A stretch of 64,000 nucleotides of DNA from Micromonospora trifolii (GCF_022229005.1 NZ_JAKKFD010000021.1:1-64000), one strand, 5' to 3'; shown: positions 15,885 to 24,775, counted from the first letter of the stretch. Notes: a model not told the origin generated them from the letters alone. Program-made: numbers and translations.

Positions 15885-16271
15885 TCAGCCGGCCATGTGC
15901 AGGAACGACCACTGGTGGCCGTCGAGGTCCCGGAAGCCGCGCATGTACATCGGCCCGTTGGCCATCCCCGGCCCGAGCGACTCCCCGCCGGCGACCGCCG
16001 CCTGGTCGACGAGTTCGTCGACCTGCTCCCGGCTCGACGCCGACAGCCCGACGATGACCTCCCGGCTGGTCGCCGTGTCCGTCGTGGCGACCCCGGTGTA
16101 CGCCTCGAAGCCCGAGCGGAGGTGCAGCACCAGCCGGGTGGTGTCGGAGATGGTGAGCACCGCGCTGTCGCCGTCCGGCACGGCCTGGTCGCTGGTGAAG
16201 CCGATCGCCCGGTAGAACTCGGTGGCGGTGGTCAGGTCGCGCACCGGCAGGTTGATGAAGGTCATGGTCAT
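15885..16271 (-). CDS. VOC-family protein (glyoxalase-like)
   Basis: A 128-aa protein with the PhnB/lactoylglutathione-lyase-like VOC fold: MTFINLPVRDLTTATEFYRA, LVLHLRSGFEAY and GFRDLDGHQWSFLHMAG. The last block contains the H-x-W-x-F pattern typical of the subgroup in which the metal ligands are partly replaced. The start ATG at 16271 overlaps the stop of the upstream SRPBCC gene (ATGA); an in-frame ATG also lies at 16265. The pairing with an SRPBCC protein is common in actinobacteria, but the reaction is unknown. Confidence 0.85.
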   Translation of the reverse strand: MTMTFINLPVRDLTTATEFYRAIGFTSDQAVPDGDSAVLTISDTTRLVLHLRSGFEAYTGVATTDTATSREVIVGLSASSREQVDELVDQAAVAGGESLGPGMANGPMYMRGFRDLDGHQWSFLHMAG

Positions 16272-16999
16272 CGGTGGTCTCCGTCCGTTTCGAGCAGTGC
16301 CTTCAGTGCGGCGAGCCGGTCCCGCCAGTACGCCTTCAGCTCCGCGGCCTGCTCGGCTGCGGTCAGCTTCTCGTGCAGGACGTTGACCCGGGCCTTTGAC
16401 TCGCCGACGGCGTCGATGCCGACGACGATCCTGGTGGGGCCACCGGCCCAGTCGGCCCGGAAACTGCGCGGCGCGGTGGCGGTGCGGACACGTACCTCGA
16501 CGTCGGGCAGCCAGCGGGCGCGTGCCGTCTCGTCGGCGAACGCCTCGAACAGGCGCACCGCCGGCACGGCCACCGTCCGGCTCGCGCTGGCCTCGAAGCC
16601 GCCGCCGCGTCGTTGACCCGGCGCGCGCAGGCCGCGTGCCTGCTCGTACCCCACGGTGATGGTCTGCGCCCACCAGCCCGGCACCTCGTGTTCGGTGGTC
16701 AGGTGACGGGCGATCCGGGTGTGCGTCCACTCGGTGGCGGACGCGGCGTCGAGCACTGCGAACCACTCGGCCCAGCCGCTGCCGGTCCGGGCGCGGATCA
16801 GGTCGTCGGCGATCCGCTCGGTCTGCGCTGCGGCAGCCGCGGCGGTCGGTCCGGTGGGTGCTGGAGGGGACGCGGCGATGGACGCCGTTGTCGGCTCGAC
16901 GGTCCGATTGATCAGGTGCCGGCGGGCGGTGGTGTAACTCTCGCCGGTCTTCTCCATCCGGGCCCGGACCCGGGCCTTGAACGATCTCTGGGTGGTCAT
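16268..16999 (-). CDS. DUF4287/SRPBCC-domain protein
   Basis: The 243-aa protein combines an N-terminal DUF4287-like region and a C-terminal SRPBCC (START-like) fold. MTTQRSFKARVRARMEKTGE and SYTTARRHLINR form the first part; TGSGWAEWFAVLDAASATEW, HLTTEHEVPGWWAQTITVGY and EQARGLR form the middle. VPAVRLFEAFADETARARWLP starts the lipid/ligand-binding domain. The ATG at 16999 has GGGAG upstream; the open frame reaches 17068 without support. It is the first gene of an operon with the VOC protein. SRPBCC domains bind hydrophobic ligands, and none can be named here. Confidence 0.8.
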   Translation of the reverse strand: MTTQRSFKARVRARMEKTGESYTTARRHLINRTVEPTTASIAASPPAPTGPTAAAAAAQTERIADDLIRARTGSGWAEWFAVLDAASATEWTHTRIARHLTTEHEVPGWWAQTITVGYEQARGLRAPGQRRGGGFEASASRTVAVPAVRLFEAFADETARARWLPDVEVRVRTATAPRSFRADWAGGPTRIVVGIDAVGESKARVNVLHEKLTAAEQAAELKAYWRDRLAALKALLETDGDHR

Positions 17000-17187
17000 C
17001 ACATGCTCCCGGTGAACGGCACGGTCACCGGGACTCACGCTCCCGCCGACCCCGCCGGAGTGGGGCATGTGGCACCACGTCCCGAGGGCTCCAGGCCCCC
17101 TTTGCCTCCGCGTTGCCGGCGGCGTGAGCGCCGGGAGGGAGGTGCGGCGCAGGACTACGCCGACGTCATCCTACGCCCAAAAACCCG

Positions 17188-17604
17188 TCAGGGTTGGTCA
17201 CCGTCGAGGTAGACCCACCGGCCGTCCTCGCGGAGGAACCGGCTGTGTTCGGTCACCGTGCCGGGCCGGCCCGCATCCCGGTAGTGGGCGTGGAAGGTCA
17301 CAGTGCCGGCGGTGTCGAGCAGGCCGCCCCGCTCGGTCTCCACGATCTCCAGTCGGGTCCACCGCTGCCCCGGGTCGAGCTCAAGGGAGGCGGGTCGGGT
17401 CGAGGAGTGCCAGCTGCGCAGCAGGTAACCGGAGTCGCCGAGGGCGAAGGCGCTGAACCGGGAGCGCATCAACGCCTCGGCCGTCGCCGGGGCGTCGCCG
17501 CCGTGCGCCGGCGCGCAGCAGTCCGCGTACGCCCGGCCGGAGCCGCACGGGCACACCCGTCCCGTCGTCGCGTTCGCCCGCCGACGTCCCGCACCCTTAC
17601 CCAC
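17188..17604 (-). CDS. YchJ family protein with SEC-C motif (UPF0225)
   Basis: A 138-aa protein. The N-terminal SEC-C zinc motif is CPCGSGRAYADCC, followed by the YchJ core ATAEALMRSRFSAFALGD and DYLL-like GYLLRSWHSSTRP, and a final strand region SRFLREDGRWVYLDGD. YchJ proteins are conserved and NTF2-like, with no confirmed function. The GTG at 17604 has GGGAGG 9 nt upstream. The 188-bp region upstream towards the SRPBCC start holds G-rich potential hairpins, but I can assign nothing to it. Confidence 0.9.
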   Translation of the reverse strand: MGKGAGRRRANATTGRVCPCGSGRAYADCCAPAHGGDAPATAEALMRSRFSAFALGDSGYLLRSWHSSTRPASLELDPGQRWTRLEIVETERGGLLDTAGTVTFHAHYRDAGRPGTVTEHSRFLREDGRWVYLDGDQP

Positions 17605-17628
17605 GTCGCCAATCCTCCCTGACCCCGT

Positions 17629-18399
17629 CTAGTCCAGCGGCACCGGCAGGGGCACCGGCCGCTTGGCCACCCGGTCGTCGCCCGACGACTGGCCGCGCAG
17701 GTGCCGGACCAGCCAGGGCATCAGGTGGCGGCGGGTCCAGGCCAGCTCGGCGCCGAACACCTCACCGCGGCGCCGCCGTGGTGCCGGCGGCAACGGCAGC
17801 GTCCAGGAGTCGTCGAACCCGGGAAGACCCGCCGTGTACGCCAGTGCGGCGGCGATCCGCTCGTGCCCGGCGCTGTTGGCGTGCAGCCGGTCGTCGCTCC
17901 ACAGCCGGGGATCGGAGGAGACCGGGTGGGCGCCCAGGTCGAGGAGGGTGGCGCCGGTCCGCGCGGTGGCGGCCCGTAGCGCCTCGTTGAGTGCCAGCAT
18001 GCGACCCCGGAGCGGCCGGGCCAGCGGCATCACCGGCGCCGGGTCCGGCATCGTGAAGGTCAGCACTGTGGCGCCCTGCTCGACCAGTGCCTGCTGCATG
18101 GCCGCGACATCCCCGGCGACCTGGTCCGCGTCGAAGGAGGGTCGCAGCACGTCGTTCATGCCGGCGACCACGGTGGCCAGGTCGGGAGCCAGGTCGAGGG
18201 CGGGCTGGAGCTGCTCGGCGCGGATCAACGCGGTGGTCCGGCCCCGAATGGCCAGGTTCGCGTACTCCAGGCCGCCCTGGGCGCGGGCCACCGCCAGCGC
18301 GAACCGGTCGGCCCAGCCCCGGTAGCCGCCCACGCCGTCCGGGTCGTCGAGCCCTTCGGTGGTGCTGTCGCCGATCGCCACGTACCGCTGCCACATCAC
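17629..18399 (-). CDS. SGNH/GDSL-family hydrolase
   Basis: The 256-aa protein belongs to the SGNH esterase/lipase family. Block I is YVAIGDSTTEG (nucleophile Ser in GDS), block III is VAGMNDVLRP (Asn of the oxyanion hole), and block V is SDDRLHANSAGH (catalytic Asp and His three apart). There is no signal peptide, so it is cytoplasmic, and the C-terminal 40 residues are basic. Members hydrolyse acyl esters, and the substrate is unknown. GTG at 18399 or ATG at 18396 can be the start. A similar arrangement, with a C-terminal WLVRHLRGQSSGDD tail, is common among actinobacterial paralogues (from memory). Confidence 0.88.
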   Translation of the reverse strand: MMWQRYVAIGDSTTEGLDDPDGVGGYRGWADRFALAVARAQGGLEYANLAIRGRTTALIRAEQLQPALDLAPDLATVVAGMNDVLRPSFDADQVAGDVAAMQQALVEQGATVLTFTMPDPAPVMPLARPLRGRMLALNEALRAATARTGATLLDLGAHPVSSDPRLWSDDRLHANSAGHERIAAALAYTAGLPGFDDSWTLPLPPAPRRRRGEVFGAELAWTRRHLMPWLVRHLRGQSSGDDRVAKRPVPLPVPLD

Positions 18400-18473
18400 C
18401 AGCGCGAGGTTAGCCCTCGGTCAGCTCAGGCGGACCGCCGGCCGGTCGGACAACGACAGTTGACGATCGTTCC

Positions 18474-18479
18474 TAGACT
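18474..18479 (+). promoter_or_regulatory. TAGACT -10 box, leaderless start of the MBL gene
   Basis: TAGACT ends 6 nt before the ATG at 18486, which places the transcription start at or next to the A of ATG. No ribosome binding site is present. Confidence 0.55.
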
Positions 18480-18485
18480 CGCGGC

Positions 18486-19196
18486 ATGACGCGAGCCCCT
18501 GCGGTGCCACTGGCCCCGAACGTCTGGCGTATCCCCACGGTGGGCCGCGCGGCCGTCAACTCGTACGCCTTCGTCGACGACGACGGCAGCGTCACGCTGG
18601 TCGACTGCGGGCTGGCCAAGGCGCCGGCCCGGATCGTGCGCGGGCTCGCGGCGATCGGCAAGGCGCCGGCGGACGTCACCCGGATCGTGCTCACCCACGC
18701 GCACCCCGATCACGCCGGCGGCGCGGCGGAGCTGGCCCGCCGTACCGGCGCCCCGGTCGCGGCGCACGCCGCCGACGTGCCGTACGCGCAGGCGGGTCAC
18801 GCGCCGGTCAGCGACCCGACGGTGACCGGCGGCCGGCTCTTCGCCCGCCTCAACAGCGGCCGGTTTCCGGCGGTCCAGGTGGCCCAGCCGCTGGCCGACG
18901 GGGACCTGCTCGACGTCGGTGGTGGCCTGCGGGTGGTGCACACCCCCGGGCACTCGCCCGGGCACGTGTCGCTGCTGCACGAGCCGACGCGCCTGCTGAT
19001 CACCGGTGACGCGTTGTTCAACATGGTCGGCATCCGGTGGCCGATCAAGTGGCTGTGCAGCGACTTCCAGATGACCCGGGAGACAGCGCACGTCCTCGGC
19101 GAGTTGGATTACGACCTCGCGGCCTTCACCCACGGCCCGGAGCTGACCGACAACCCGCGGGAGCGGATTCGCGCCTTCCTCACCGCGCACCGCTGA
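18486..19196 (+). CDS. metallo-beta-lactamase-fold hydrolase
   Basis: A 236-aa MBL-fold protein. The metal site is visible as THAHPDHAGG (H-x-H-x-D-H), [12 protein letters not shown] (third His) and ITGDALFN (bridging Asp), with a final His in FTHGPEL. The length and the NSYAFVDDDGSVTLVDCGL start fit the glyoxalase II-like subgroup; the thiol ester or lactone substrate is unknown. A leaderless start is likely, since TAGACT stands 6 nt upstream. It is a single-gene unit, convergent with the CorA-type transporter. Confidence 0.87.
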   Translation: MTRAPAVPLAPNVWRIPTVGRAAVNSYAFVDDDGSVTLVDCGLAKAPARIVRGLAAIGKAPADVTRIVLTHAHPDHAGGAAELARRTGAPVAAHAADVPYAQAGHAPVSDPTVTGGRLFARLNSGRFPAVQVAQPLADGDLLDVGGGLRVVHTPGHSPGHVSLLHEPTRLLITGDALFNMVGIRWPIKWLCSDFQMTRETAHVLGELDYDLAAFTHGPELTDNPRERIRAFLTAHR

Positions 19197-19202
19197 GCAG
19201 CG

Positions 19203-20303
19203 TCACAGCCAGCCCGAGCGGCGGAACAGCCGGTACAGGAACAGGGCAGCCGCCGCCATCAGGGTGAGGGCCCCGGCGTAGCCGTAGCGCCAGGCCAGCT
19301 CGGGCATGTGGTCGAAGTTCATGCCGTAGATGCCGGCGATGCCGGTCTGGGTGGCAGCGATGGCAGCCCAGGCGGCGATCTTGCGCATGTCGTTGTTCTG
19401 CTCGACGGCGAGCTGCGCCAGTCGCGACTGGACGATCGAGGTGAGCAGGTCGTCGTACGCGGCCACCCGGTCCACCGCCCGGCTCAGCCGGCCGTCGACG
19501 TCGACGAACCAGCGGTGCAGGGCACGCGGCGGGCCGTCGGGGTCGAGCAGCGTCCGCATCGGCGCCTGCAACGGCAGGACCGCCCGCTTGAACTCCACCA
19601 CCTCCCGTTTGAGCTGGTAGATGTGCTGGATGTCGGCGGTGCGGTCGCGGGCGAACACCGCCTCCTCGACCCGCTCGAGGTCCCGTTCCACGTGCCCGGC
19701 CACCTCCAGGTAGGAGTCGACCATGCGGGCGCAGACCGCGTACGCCACCGCCCACGGGCCGGCTGCCAGCAGGGCGGGGCGGCGTTCGATGTCGGCGCGG
19801 ACGCTGCGCAGCGCCCCGGCGGCGCCGTGCCGCACCGTGATGGCGAAGCGGTCAGCGAGCAGCACCATGACGTCCCCGGTGTCGATCACCTCGGAGGTGT
19901 CGGTCAGCTCGTCGTGCTCCACGTACCCGGCGGTGCGCAGGACCAGCAGGGTGACCGGCCCGTGGCGCTGCACTGTGGGCCGGTGCCCGTCGGCGAGCGC
20001 CTGTTCGACTGTCAGTTCGTCGAGGCCGAAGGTCTGCCCGACCGCGGCGAGCACCGCCGGGCCGGGATCGTGCAGTCCCAGCCACACGAAGGCGTCGCGG
20101 CCGTGCCGCGCCCGGGCGTACGCGTCGGCGTAGTGCTGTTGACCGGGTTCGCGCCGGCCGTTGACGTAGACGGCGCAGTCGACCACGGCGTCCGGGTTGG
20201 ACCGGCGGGGGGTGGGGGAGTCGCCCTCGACCCGTCCGAGCAGTCGACGGGCCAGGGCGCGTACGCCTCGACCGGTCCGGTCCCGTACCGGTCGCTGATC
20301 CAC
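19203..20303 (-). CDS. CorA-family magnesium/cobalt transporter
   Basis: This 366-aa inner-membrane channel takes up Mg2+ (and Co2+/Ni2+ in some members). A long cytoplasmic helical domain is followed by two C-terminal helices; the first ends with the signature GMNFDHMPE (GMN pore motif) and the second is ALTLMAAAALFLYRLFRR. The segment IYQLKREVVEFKRAVLPL belongs to the long stalk helix. I chose the GTG at 20303, because GGGGAGG lies 6-8 nt upstream; the open frame extends to 20354 without a better site. About 40 extra N-terminal residues, rich in Arg, precede the CorA domain. Confidence 0.92.
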   Translation of the reverse strand: MDQRPVRDRTGRGVRALARRLLGRVEGDSPTPRRSNPDAVVDCAVYVNGRREPGQQHYADAYARARHGRDAFVWLGLHDPGPAVLAAVGQTFGLDELTVEQALADGHRPTVQRHGPVTLLVLRTAGYVEHDELTDTSEVIDTGDVMVLLADRFAITVRHGAAGALRSVRADIERRPALLAAGPWAVAYAVCARMVDSYLEVAGHVERDLERVEEAVFARDRTADIQHIYQLKREVVEFKRAVLPLQAPMRTLLDPDGPPRALHRWFVDVDGRLSRAVDRVAAYDDLLTSIVQSRLAQLAVEQNNDMRKIAAWAAIAATQTGIAGIYGMNFDHMPELAWRYGYAGALTLMAAAALFLYRLFRRSGWL

Positions 20304-20435
20304 CGCGTGCCTCCCCGTCGCCGGCGCACCGTCCCGATCAGGGGATGGTGCCACCGCATTCTGCCGAGCGGGGTCCGGCTCCCGACAGCGGGGCGGTGGC
20401 TCCGGCGGGTGGACGGTTCGGGCCTGCGGCGGGGC

Positions 20436-21047
20436 TCAGGCGGTGCGGGTGGCGAAGACGACGACGTTGTCGACGTAGTTGCCGGTGGCGGAGTCGAACT
20501 GGCCGCCGCAGGTGATCAGGCGCAGCCCTGCGGCGTCCGCAGGGCCGTAGACCAGGGTGGTGGGGAAGTGCTCCTTGGGGTACGCCCGGACGTCGTCCAC
20601 GGTGAACGTGGCGACCCGCGCGTCGGCGCGGGTGACCTGTACCTGCTGCCCGGCGCGGAGCCGACCGAGGTCGAAGAAGACCGCCGGTCCGGACGGCGCG
20701 TCGACGTGTCCGACCAGGACGGCGTTGCCGGTCTCGCCGGGGCTGACCCCGTGCCGGTACCAGCCGGCGAGGGTGGGCCGGTCCAGTGGCGGCACCTCCA
20801 GCACCCCGGCGGCGTCGGCGCCGACGGGGACGATCTCAGCGCGTACGTCGATGGCGGGGATCTGCACCCGGACCGGCGCGGAGGGTGGCAGCGGCGCCAG
20901 GTCCGGTGCGGGGTGGGTGCGGGTCGGCGCGTCGGCCGACGGTCGTGGTGGCCGCTCCGGGTCGGAGGTGAGGCCGACGGTGATCAGCCCGAGCCCGCTC
21001 ACGCCGAGCAGGGCGACCACTGCCGGTAGGGTCCGCCGCCACCACAC
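20436..21047 (-). CDS. class F sortase
   Basis: A 203-aa membrane-anchored transpeptidase. An N-terminal helix (PAVVALLGVSGLGLITVGL) anchors it. A Pro-rich linker leads to the sortase domain: PVRVQIPAIDVRAEI, VLVGHVDAPSGPAVF (catalytic His) and LRLITCGGQFD (catalytic Cys in T-C). It would cleave a C-terminal sorting signal and attach the protein to the cell wall or another acceptor. The gene immediately upstream encodes a secreted protein with a sorting-signal-like C-terminus, its probable substrate. GTG at 21047 has GGAGG 7 nt upstream. Confidence 0.9.
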   Translation of the reverse strand: MWWRRTLPAVVALLGVSGLGLITVGLTSDPERPPRPSADAPTRTHPAPDLAPLPPSAPVRVQIPAIDVRAEIVPVGADAAGVLEVPPLDRPTLAGWYRHGVSPGETGNAVLVGHVDAPSGPAVFFDLGRLRAGQQVQVTRADARVATFTVDDVRAYPKEHFPTTLVYGPADAAGLRLITCGGQFDSATGNYVDNVVVFATRTA

Positions 21048-21133
21048 GTGTGCGCCTCCGTACCGGATCGTCGGGGTGCCCGCACCGGTGTTCCCGGCGC
21101 GGGCACCCGTCTCAGGGATGGAACGGTCGCCGA

Positions 21134-21619
21134 TCAGGCGACAGTGGACACCGGACGGCGCCGGCGGATCAGGATCACCGCGCCGGCGAGGGCGGTGCCG
21201 AGCAGCGTGCCGCCGGCGGCGAGAGCGCCGGTGTCACTGTTGTCGCCGCCGGAGCCGGCCGGCGCGCCGCCGATCGGGGTGACGGCGAAGGTGGCGGTGC
21301 CGGCCGAGCTGCCGTCGCCGCAGGTCGCCGCCACCGTGTACGTGCCCAGGGTGAACCCGGCGGTGAAAAGCTCGGCGCTCAGCCCGCCGCCGGCGGCGGC
21401 CGTTGTGGATCGGACGTTCTGGTCGCGGTTGGGGCCGGTGACCCGGAAGATGGCGTCACCCGACTTCGGGTTGCAGGTCGTCGCGGTGAGCACGACGGTC
21501 CCACCGACCGGGGTGGTGGCCGGTGACACTGTGGTGTCGGCCAGTGCGGCGCCTGGCAGCAGGAGCGTGCCGAGGCCCACGCCGAGCGCCGCCGAGCAGA
21601 GTGCTGTTGAGACCTTCAT
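21134..21619 (-). CDS. secreted protein with degenerate sorting signal, likely sortase substrate
   Basis: The 161-aa protein starts with a Sec signal (MKVSTALCSAALGVGLGTLL, cleavage after ALA near residue 27). One Ig-like/beta-sandwich domain follows, with paired cysteines (TTCNPKSG and VAATCGDG). The end is a cell-wall-sorting architecture: spacer GGDNSDTG, hydrophobic helix ALAAGGTLLGTALAGAVILI, and RRRR tail. SDTG stands where LPXTG would be, so the recognition sequence is non-canonical. It is 86 bp upstream of the class F sortase on the same strand, which supports an enzyme-substrate pair. GAGGGAAG precedes the ATG. The function of the displayed domain is unknown. Confidence 0.78.
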   Translation of the reverse strand: MKVSTALCSAALGVGLGTLLLPGAALADTTVSPATTPVGGTVVLTATTCNPKSGDAIFRVTGPNRDQNVRSTTAAAGGGLSAELFTAGFTLGTYTVAATCGDGSSAGTATFAVTPIGGAPAGSGGDNSDTGALAAGGTLLGTALAGAVILIRRRRPVSTVA

Positions 21620-21936
21620 ACGCGTCTTCCCTCACTTTTCGTCCGCTGACTGCGTGGGACGTCGTTCGGGTGGCCAACTCCGTGACTAGCACCGGTGTGC
21701 CCAACACTAGGTGGGTTGGGTCCTCGATCAGGTGAAAATGAGAAATCCTCGTTGCCGTCACGTGTCCACCCGAAGGCGGGGAGAGCTGCGGAAAGGCCCG
21801 GACGGCCCGACCGGCACCGGTGCTCCGATCGATGTCCATCCGGTCGGGCTGTCGTCGCTGGGCCTATGGCGAGGTATTGCCGGAGACGGCGGAAATGCAC
21901 CACCTGGCTGACGTGATGTCGCCCTCGCGCCCCTAT

Positions 21937-22019
21937 CCAAGATCCCCACAAAGAACAGGGACGTGGGTGCCTCGCGCGGTCTGGAGGCCACGACATCCCT
22001 GAAGTTGTGCGGATCTTGG
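21937..22019. repeat. long inverted repeat with 15-bp arms
   Basis: CCAAGATCCCCACAA (21937-21951) and TTGTGCGGATCTTGG (22005-22019) are inverted copies with one mismatch, separated by 53 bp. The element could be a small REP/MITE-like unit or a terminator-like structure. No gene is inside. Confidence 0.65.
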
Positions 22020-22134
22020 ACCGGCCGGCGCGTCGGATACGCGTTCGGGGTCGGGTGGGTTGCCTGTCAAACCTGGCTGCGGGCGGCCACTCTGCCGGCG
22101 GGATAAATCCGCGTGCGACCGGGGGAGACGCTGG

Positions 22135-22140
22135 TAGGTT
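22135..22140 (+). promoter_or_regulatory. TAGGTT -10 box, leaderless start of the MFS gene
   Basis: TAGGTT ends 8 nt before the GTG at 22149 and supports that start rather than the upstream GTG at 22113, which would lie before the transcription start. Confidence 0.5.
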
Positions 22141-22148
22141 CGCTCGCC

Positions 22149-23417
22149 GTGACATCGAACGTGGGAGCTGGCCTGGGACCGGTGTTCGCCCGACTCTGGG
22201 CGGCGAGCACCCTCTCGGCGCTGGGTAGCGGCCTGGCCACCGTCGCCGCGCCGCTCTTCGTCGCGTCGCGCACCGATGACCCGCTCGTTGTCGCCGGGGC
22301 GTCAGCAGTGGCGTGGCTGCCGTGGCTGCTCTTCGCCCTGCCCGGCGGGGTGCTGGTGGACCGGATGGACCGGCGCCGCCTGATGATCGTCATCGACCTG
22401 GTCCGGGTGGTCGCGCTCGCGGTTCTGGCCACGGCGATCCTCAGCGGCCGAGGCGGGGTGGTGCTGCTGTTCGCGGTGCTGTTCCTGGTCAACACCGGTG
22501 AGATCGTGTTCCGCGCGGCGAGCCAGGCCATGGTGCCGGTCGTGGTGCCACGGCACCGGCTGGAGCGTGCCAACGGCTGGCTCAGCGGCGGCGCCACCCT
22601 CATGCACAGCATGCTCGCCGGCCCGCTCGGCGGCTTCCTGTTCGCGCTCTCGGCGGGCAGTCCGTTCCTGGTCAACGCCGTCACGTACGCCCTCAGCGCC
22701 GTGCTGGTGGCGCTGATCGGCGGGGACTTCCGGGCCGCCGTCGGCGACACGCACGCACTCCGTACGCGCTCGATGGGCGGCGAGATCGTCGAAGGACTGC
22801 GCTGGCTGGCCAACCAGCGGCTGCTGCGCACGATGGCCCTGCTGATCGGTCTGCTCAACGTGACCCTCACCGCCGCGCTCGCGGTGCTGGTGCTGCTCGC
22901 CGGCGAGCGACTGGGACTCGGATCCGTCGGCTACGGCCTGCTCTTCACCTGCATGGCCACCGGTGGAGTGCTCGGCGCGCTCCTGGGCGACCGGATCATC
23001 GCCCGGATCAGCGCCACCTGGACGATCCGGATCGGTCTGCTCGTCGAGGCGGGGCTGCACCTCGCGTTGGCGGCGTCCCGCAGCACCATCGTTGTCGGGT
23101 TCGCGCTGTTCGCCTTCGGCGTGCACGGCGGGCTGTGGAACATCGTGGCGAACTCACTGCGCCAACGACTCACCCCACCGAACCTGCAGGGCCGGGTGGC
23201 CAGCACCAACCTCTTCGTGGCGGCGGGCGGCAACTGCGTGGGCGCACTGCTGGGCGGGCTGCTCGCCGCCCGGTTCGGCATCACCGCGCCGTACTGGGTG
23301 GGGTTGGTGGTGGCGATCGGCGTCTCCGCCGCCACCTGGCGGGTCTTCAACCGGGCCGCGGTCGCGCGCGCGTTCGCCGACCCGCCCCCGGTCGAGGCGC
23401 CCGCCCCGGTGGCCTGA
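22149..23417 (+). CDS. MFS transporter (enterobactin-exporter-like, MFS_3)
   Basis: The protein is 422 aa from the GTG at 22149, with about 12 membrane helices. The loop after helix 2, PGGVLVDRMDRRRLMIVIDL, is motif A in the form typical of the MFS_3/EntS-like group. ANGWLSGGATLMHSMLAGPLG and NLQGRVASTNLFVAAGG are also typical of that group, which is often annotated as macrolide or siderophore exporters. The substrate is unknown. An in-frame GTG at 22113 is an alternative, but a -10 box lies between the two. It is upstream of the lycopene cyclase, 55 bp apart, without visible coupling. Confidence 0.85.
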   Translation: MTSNVGAGLGPVFARLWAASTLSALGSGLATVAAPLFVASRTDDPLVVAGASAVAWLPWLLFALPGGVLVDRMDRRRLMIVIDLVRVVALAVLATAILSGRGGVVLLFAVLFLVNTGEIVFRAASQAMVPVVVPRHRLERANGWLSGGATLMHSMLAGPLGGFLFALSAGSPFLVNAVTYALSAVLVALIGGDFRAAVGDTHALRTRSMGGEIVEGLRWLANQRLLRTMALLIGLLNVTLTAALAVLVLLAGERLGLGSVGYGLLFTCMATGGVLGALLGDRIIARISATWTIRIGLLVEAGLHLALAASRSTIVVGFALFAFGVHGGLWNIVANSLRQRLTPPNLQGRVASTNLFVAAGGNCVGALLGGLLAARFGITAPYWVGLVVAIGVSAATWRVFNRAAVARAFADPPPVEAPAPVA

Positions 23418-23472
23418 GCGCCGTTGCGGCCCATCGGGTGGTGTCGGGCGGCCGTGTGGCAGCGTGGTGGGG

Positions 23473-24765
23473 GTGACCGACTCCGCGCCGCTCGACGTCG
23501 ACCTCGTGCTGCTCGGTGGCGGCGGCGCCGCGTCGTTGCTGCTCGCCGCACTGGACCGGCACGGCGTCCGGGATCTGCGGATCGCCGTCGTCGACCCGGT
23601 GCGCCGACGCGGTCAGGACCGCACCTGGGCGTTCTGGGGCCACCCCGACAGCGACCTGGACCCGCTGCTCAGCGCGAGCTGGCAGCAGGTCGAGGTGGCG
23701 ACGGCGGCGCGACGCCGCGTCCTGGACCTCACCCCGCTGCGGTACGCCATGCTCCGCTCCGGCCCGGTCTACGACCGGGCTGCCGAGGCCGAGCGTCGCC
23801 TCGACGCCACCCGGATCGTGGCACCCGCCGAGACGGTGCGCGACGACGGCGACCGGGTGCTGGTGCGCACCGGCGGCGGGCGCAGCGTACGGGCCGGCTG
23901 GGTGCTCGACTCCCGCCCCCGCCCGCCGGCACGAGCGGGGCGAACCACCTGGTTGCAGCACTTCCGGGGATGGTGGCTGGAGGCCGACCGGCCGGTGTTC
24001 GACCCGACGCGTGCGGTGCTGATGGACTTCCGTACCCCGCAGCCGCCCCGGGGCGTCTCCTTCGGGTACGTGCTGCCGGTCAGCGACCGCTACGCCCTCG
24101 TGGAGTACACCGAGTTCTCGCCGGACCTGCTCACCGACGCCGGCTACGACGCGGCGCTGGCCGGCTACCGGGATCTGCTCGGGCTGGATCCGACCGGGCT
24201 GCGGGTGCGCGAGGTGGAGAACGGGGTAATCCCGATGACGGACGCGCCGTTCCCGGCCCGGCCCACCCCCCGTGTGGTTCGGCTCGGCACGGCCGGGGGC
24301 GCGACCCGCCCCTCCACCGGCTTCACGTTCTCCGCCATGTACCGCCAGGCCGACCAGGTGGCCCGCGCCCTCGCCGCGGGCCGCGCGCCGGTGCCCGCGC
24401 CGGCGTACCCGCGCCGGCACCGGTGGATGGACGCGGTGGCACTGCGCGCGCTGGACCGGGGCGGGGTGGGCGGTCCCGAGTTCTTCGACCGGCTCTTCGA
24501 CCGCAACCCGGCCGAGCGGGTGCTGCGCTTCCTCGACGGCGGCACCACACCGGCCGAGGAGGTCGCGATCATGAATTCGACCCGGCTGCTGCCGATGATC
24601 ACCGCGACCGCCGGTGACGCCGTACACCGGGTTCGCGACCGGCTGCGTCCCACCCGGCCCGCGCCGGCCATTCCACCCGCGGTGGTGGGCGACCCACTGG
24701 GCTCGGCGCCGACGGCTCGGCGCGGCGGCCCCCCGAGCGGGGAGGACGACGTGCGCGCCCGGTAG
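23473..24765 (+). CDS. crtY: lycopene cyclase (CrtY/CrtL type)
   Basis: This 430-aa flavoprotein cyclises the ends of lycopene to beta-ionone rings in carotenoid synthesis. [20 protein letters not shown] is the dinucleotide-binding start. [10 protein letters not shown] is the family signature (D-R-T-W-x-F-W). GVIPMTDAP and [17 protein letters not shown] are conserved C-terminal blocks. It begins with GTG at 23473, preceded by a G-rich stretch. The last 50 residues are Pro/Arg-rich and non-conserved. No other carotenoid gene is in the window, so the pathway must be completed elsewhere. Related actinobacterial cyclases are often isolated in this way. Confidence 0.88.
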   Translation: MTDSAPLDVDLVLLGGGGAASLLLAALDRHGVRDLRIAVVDPVRRRGQDRTWAFWGHPDSDLDPLLSASWQQVEVATAARRRVLDLTPLRYAMLRSGPVYDRAAEAERRLDATRIVAPAETVRDDGDRVLVRTGGGRSVRAGWVLDSRPRPPARAGRTTWLQHFRGWWLEADRPVFDPTRAVLMDFRTPQPPRGVSFGYVLPVSDRYALVEYTEFSPDLLTDAGYDAALAGYRDLLGLDPTGLRVREVENGVIPMTDAPFPARPTPRVVRLGTAGGATRPSTGFTFSAMYRQADQVARALAAGRAPVPAPAYPRRHRWMDAVALRALDRGGVGGPEFFDRLFDRNPAERVLRFLDGGTTPAEEVAIMNSTRLLPMITATAGDAVHRVRDRLRPTRPAPAIPPAVVGDPLGSAPTARRGGPPSGEDDVRAR

Positions 24766-24768
24766 GTT
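24763..24768 (+). promoter_or_regulatory. TAGGTT -10 box, leaderless start of rnhA
   Basis: TAGGTT ends 7 nt before the ATG at 24776 and overlaps the stop codon of the lycopene cyclase gene, so rnhA can be transcribed independently as a leaderless message. Confidence 0.5.
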
Positions 24769-24775
24769 GCCGGGC

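Larger units (their letters stand above)
21620..22148. other. 529-bp intergenic region, divergent promoters and an inverted repeat
   Basis: This is the longest gene-free stretch of the first half. It is less G+C-rich than its surroundings, especially 21620-21760 (for example GGTGAAAATGAGAAATCC). It must hold promoters for the sortase-substrate operon (minus) and the MFS gene (plus). I see no conserved open frame; the only defined structures are the inverted repeat at 21937-22019 and the TAGGTT box at 22135. Confidence 0.6.

Noticed and set aside
22113..22148. Upstream GTG start of the MFS gene
   Set aside because: A TAGGTT -10 box lies between the two candidate starts, and no ribosome binding site precedes the upstream one.
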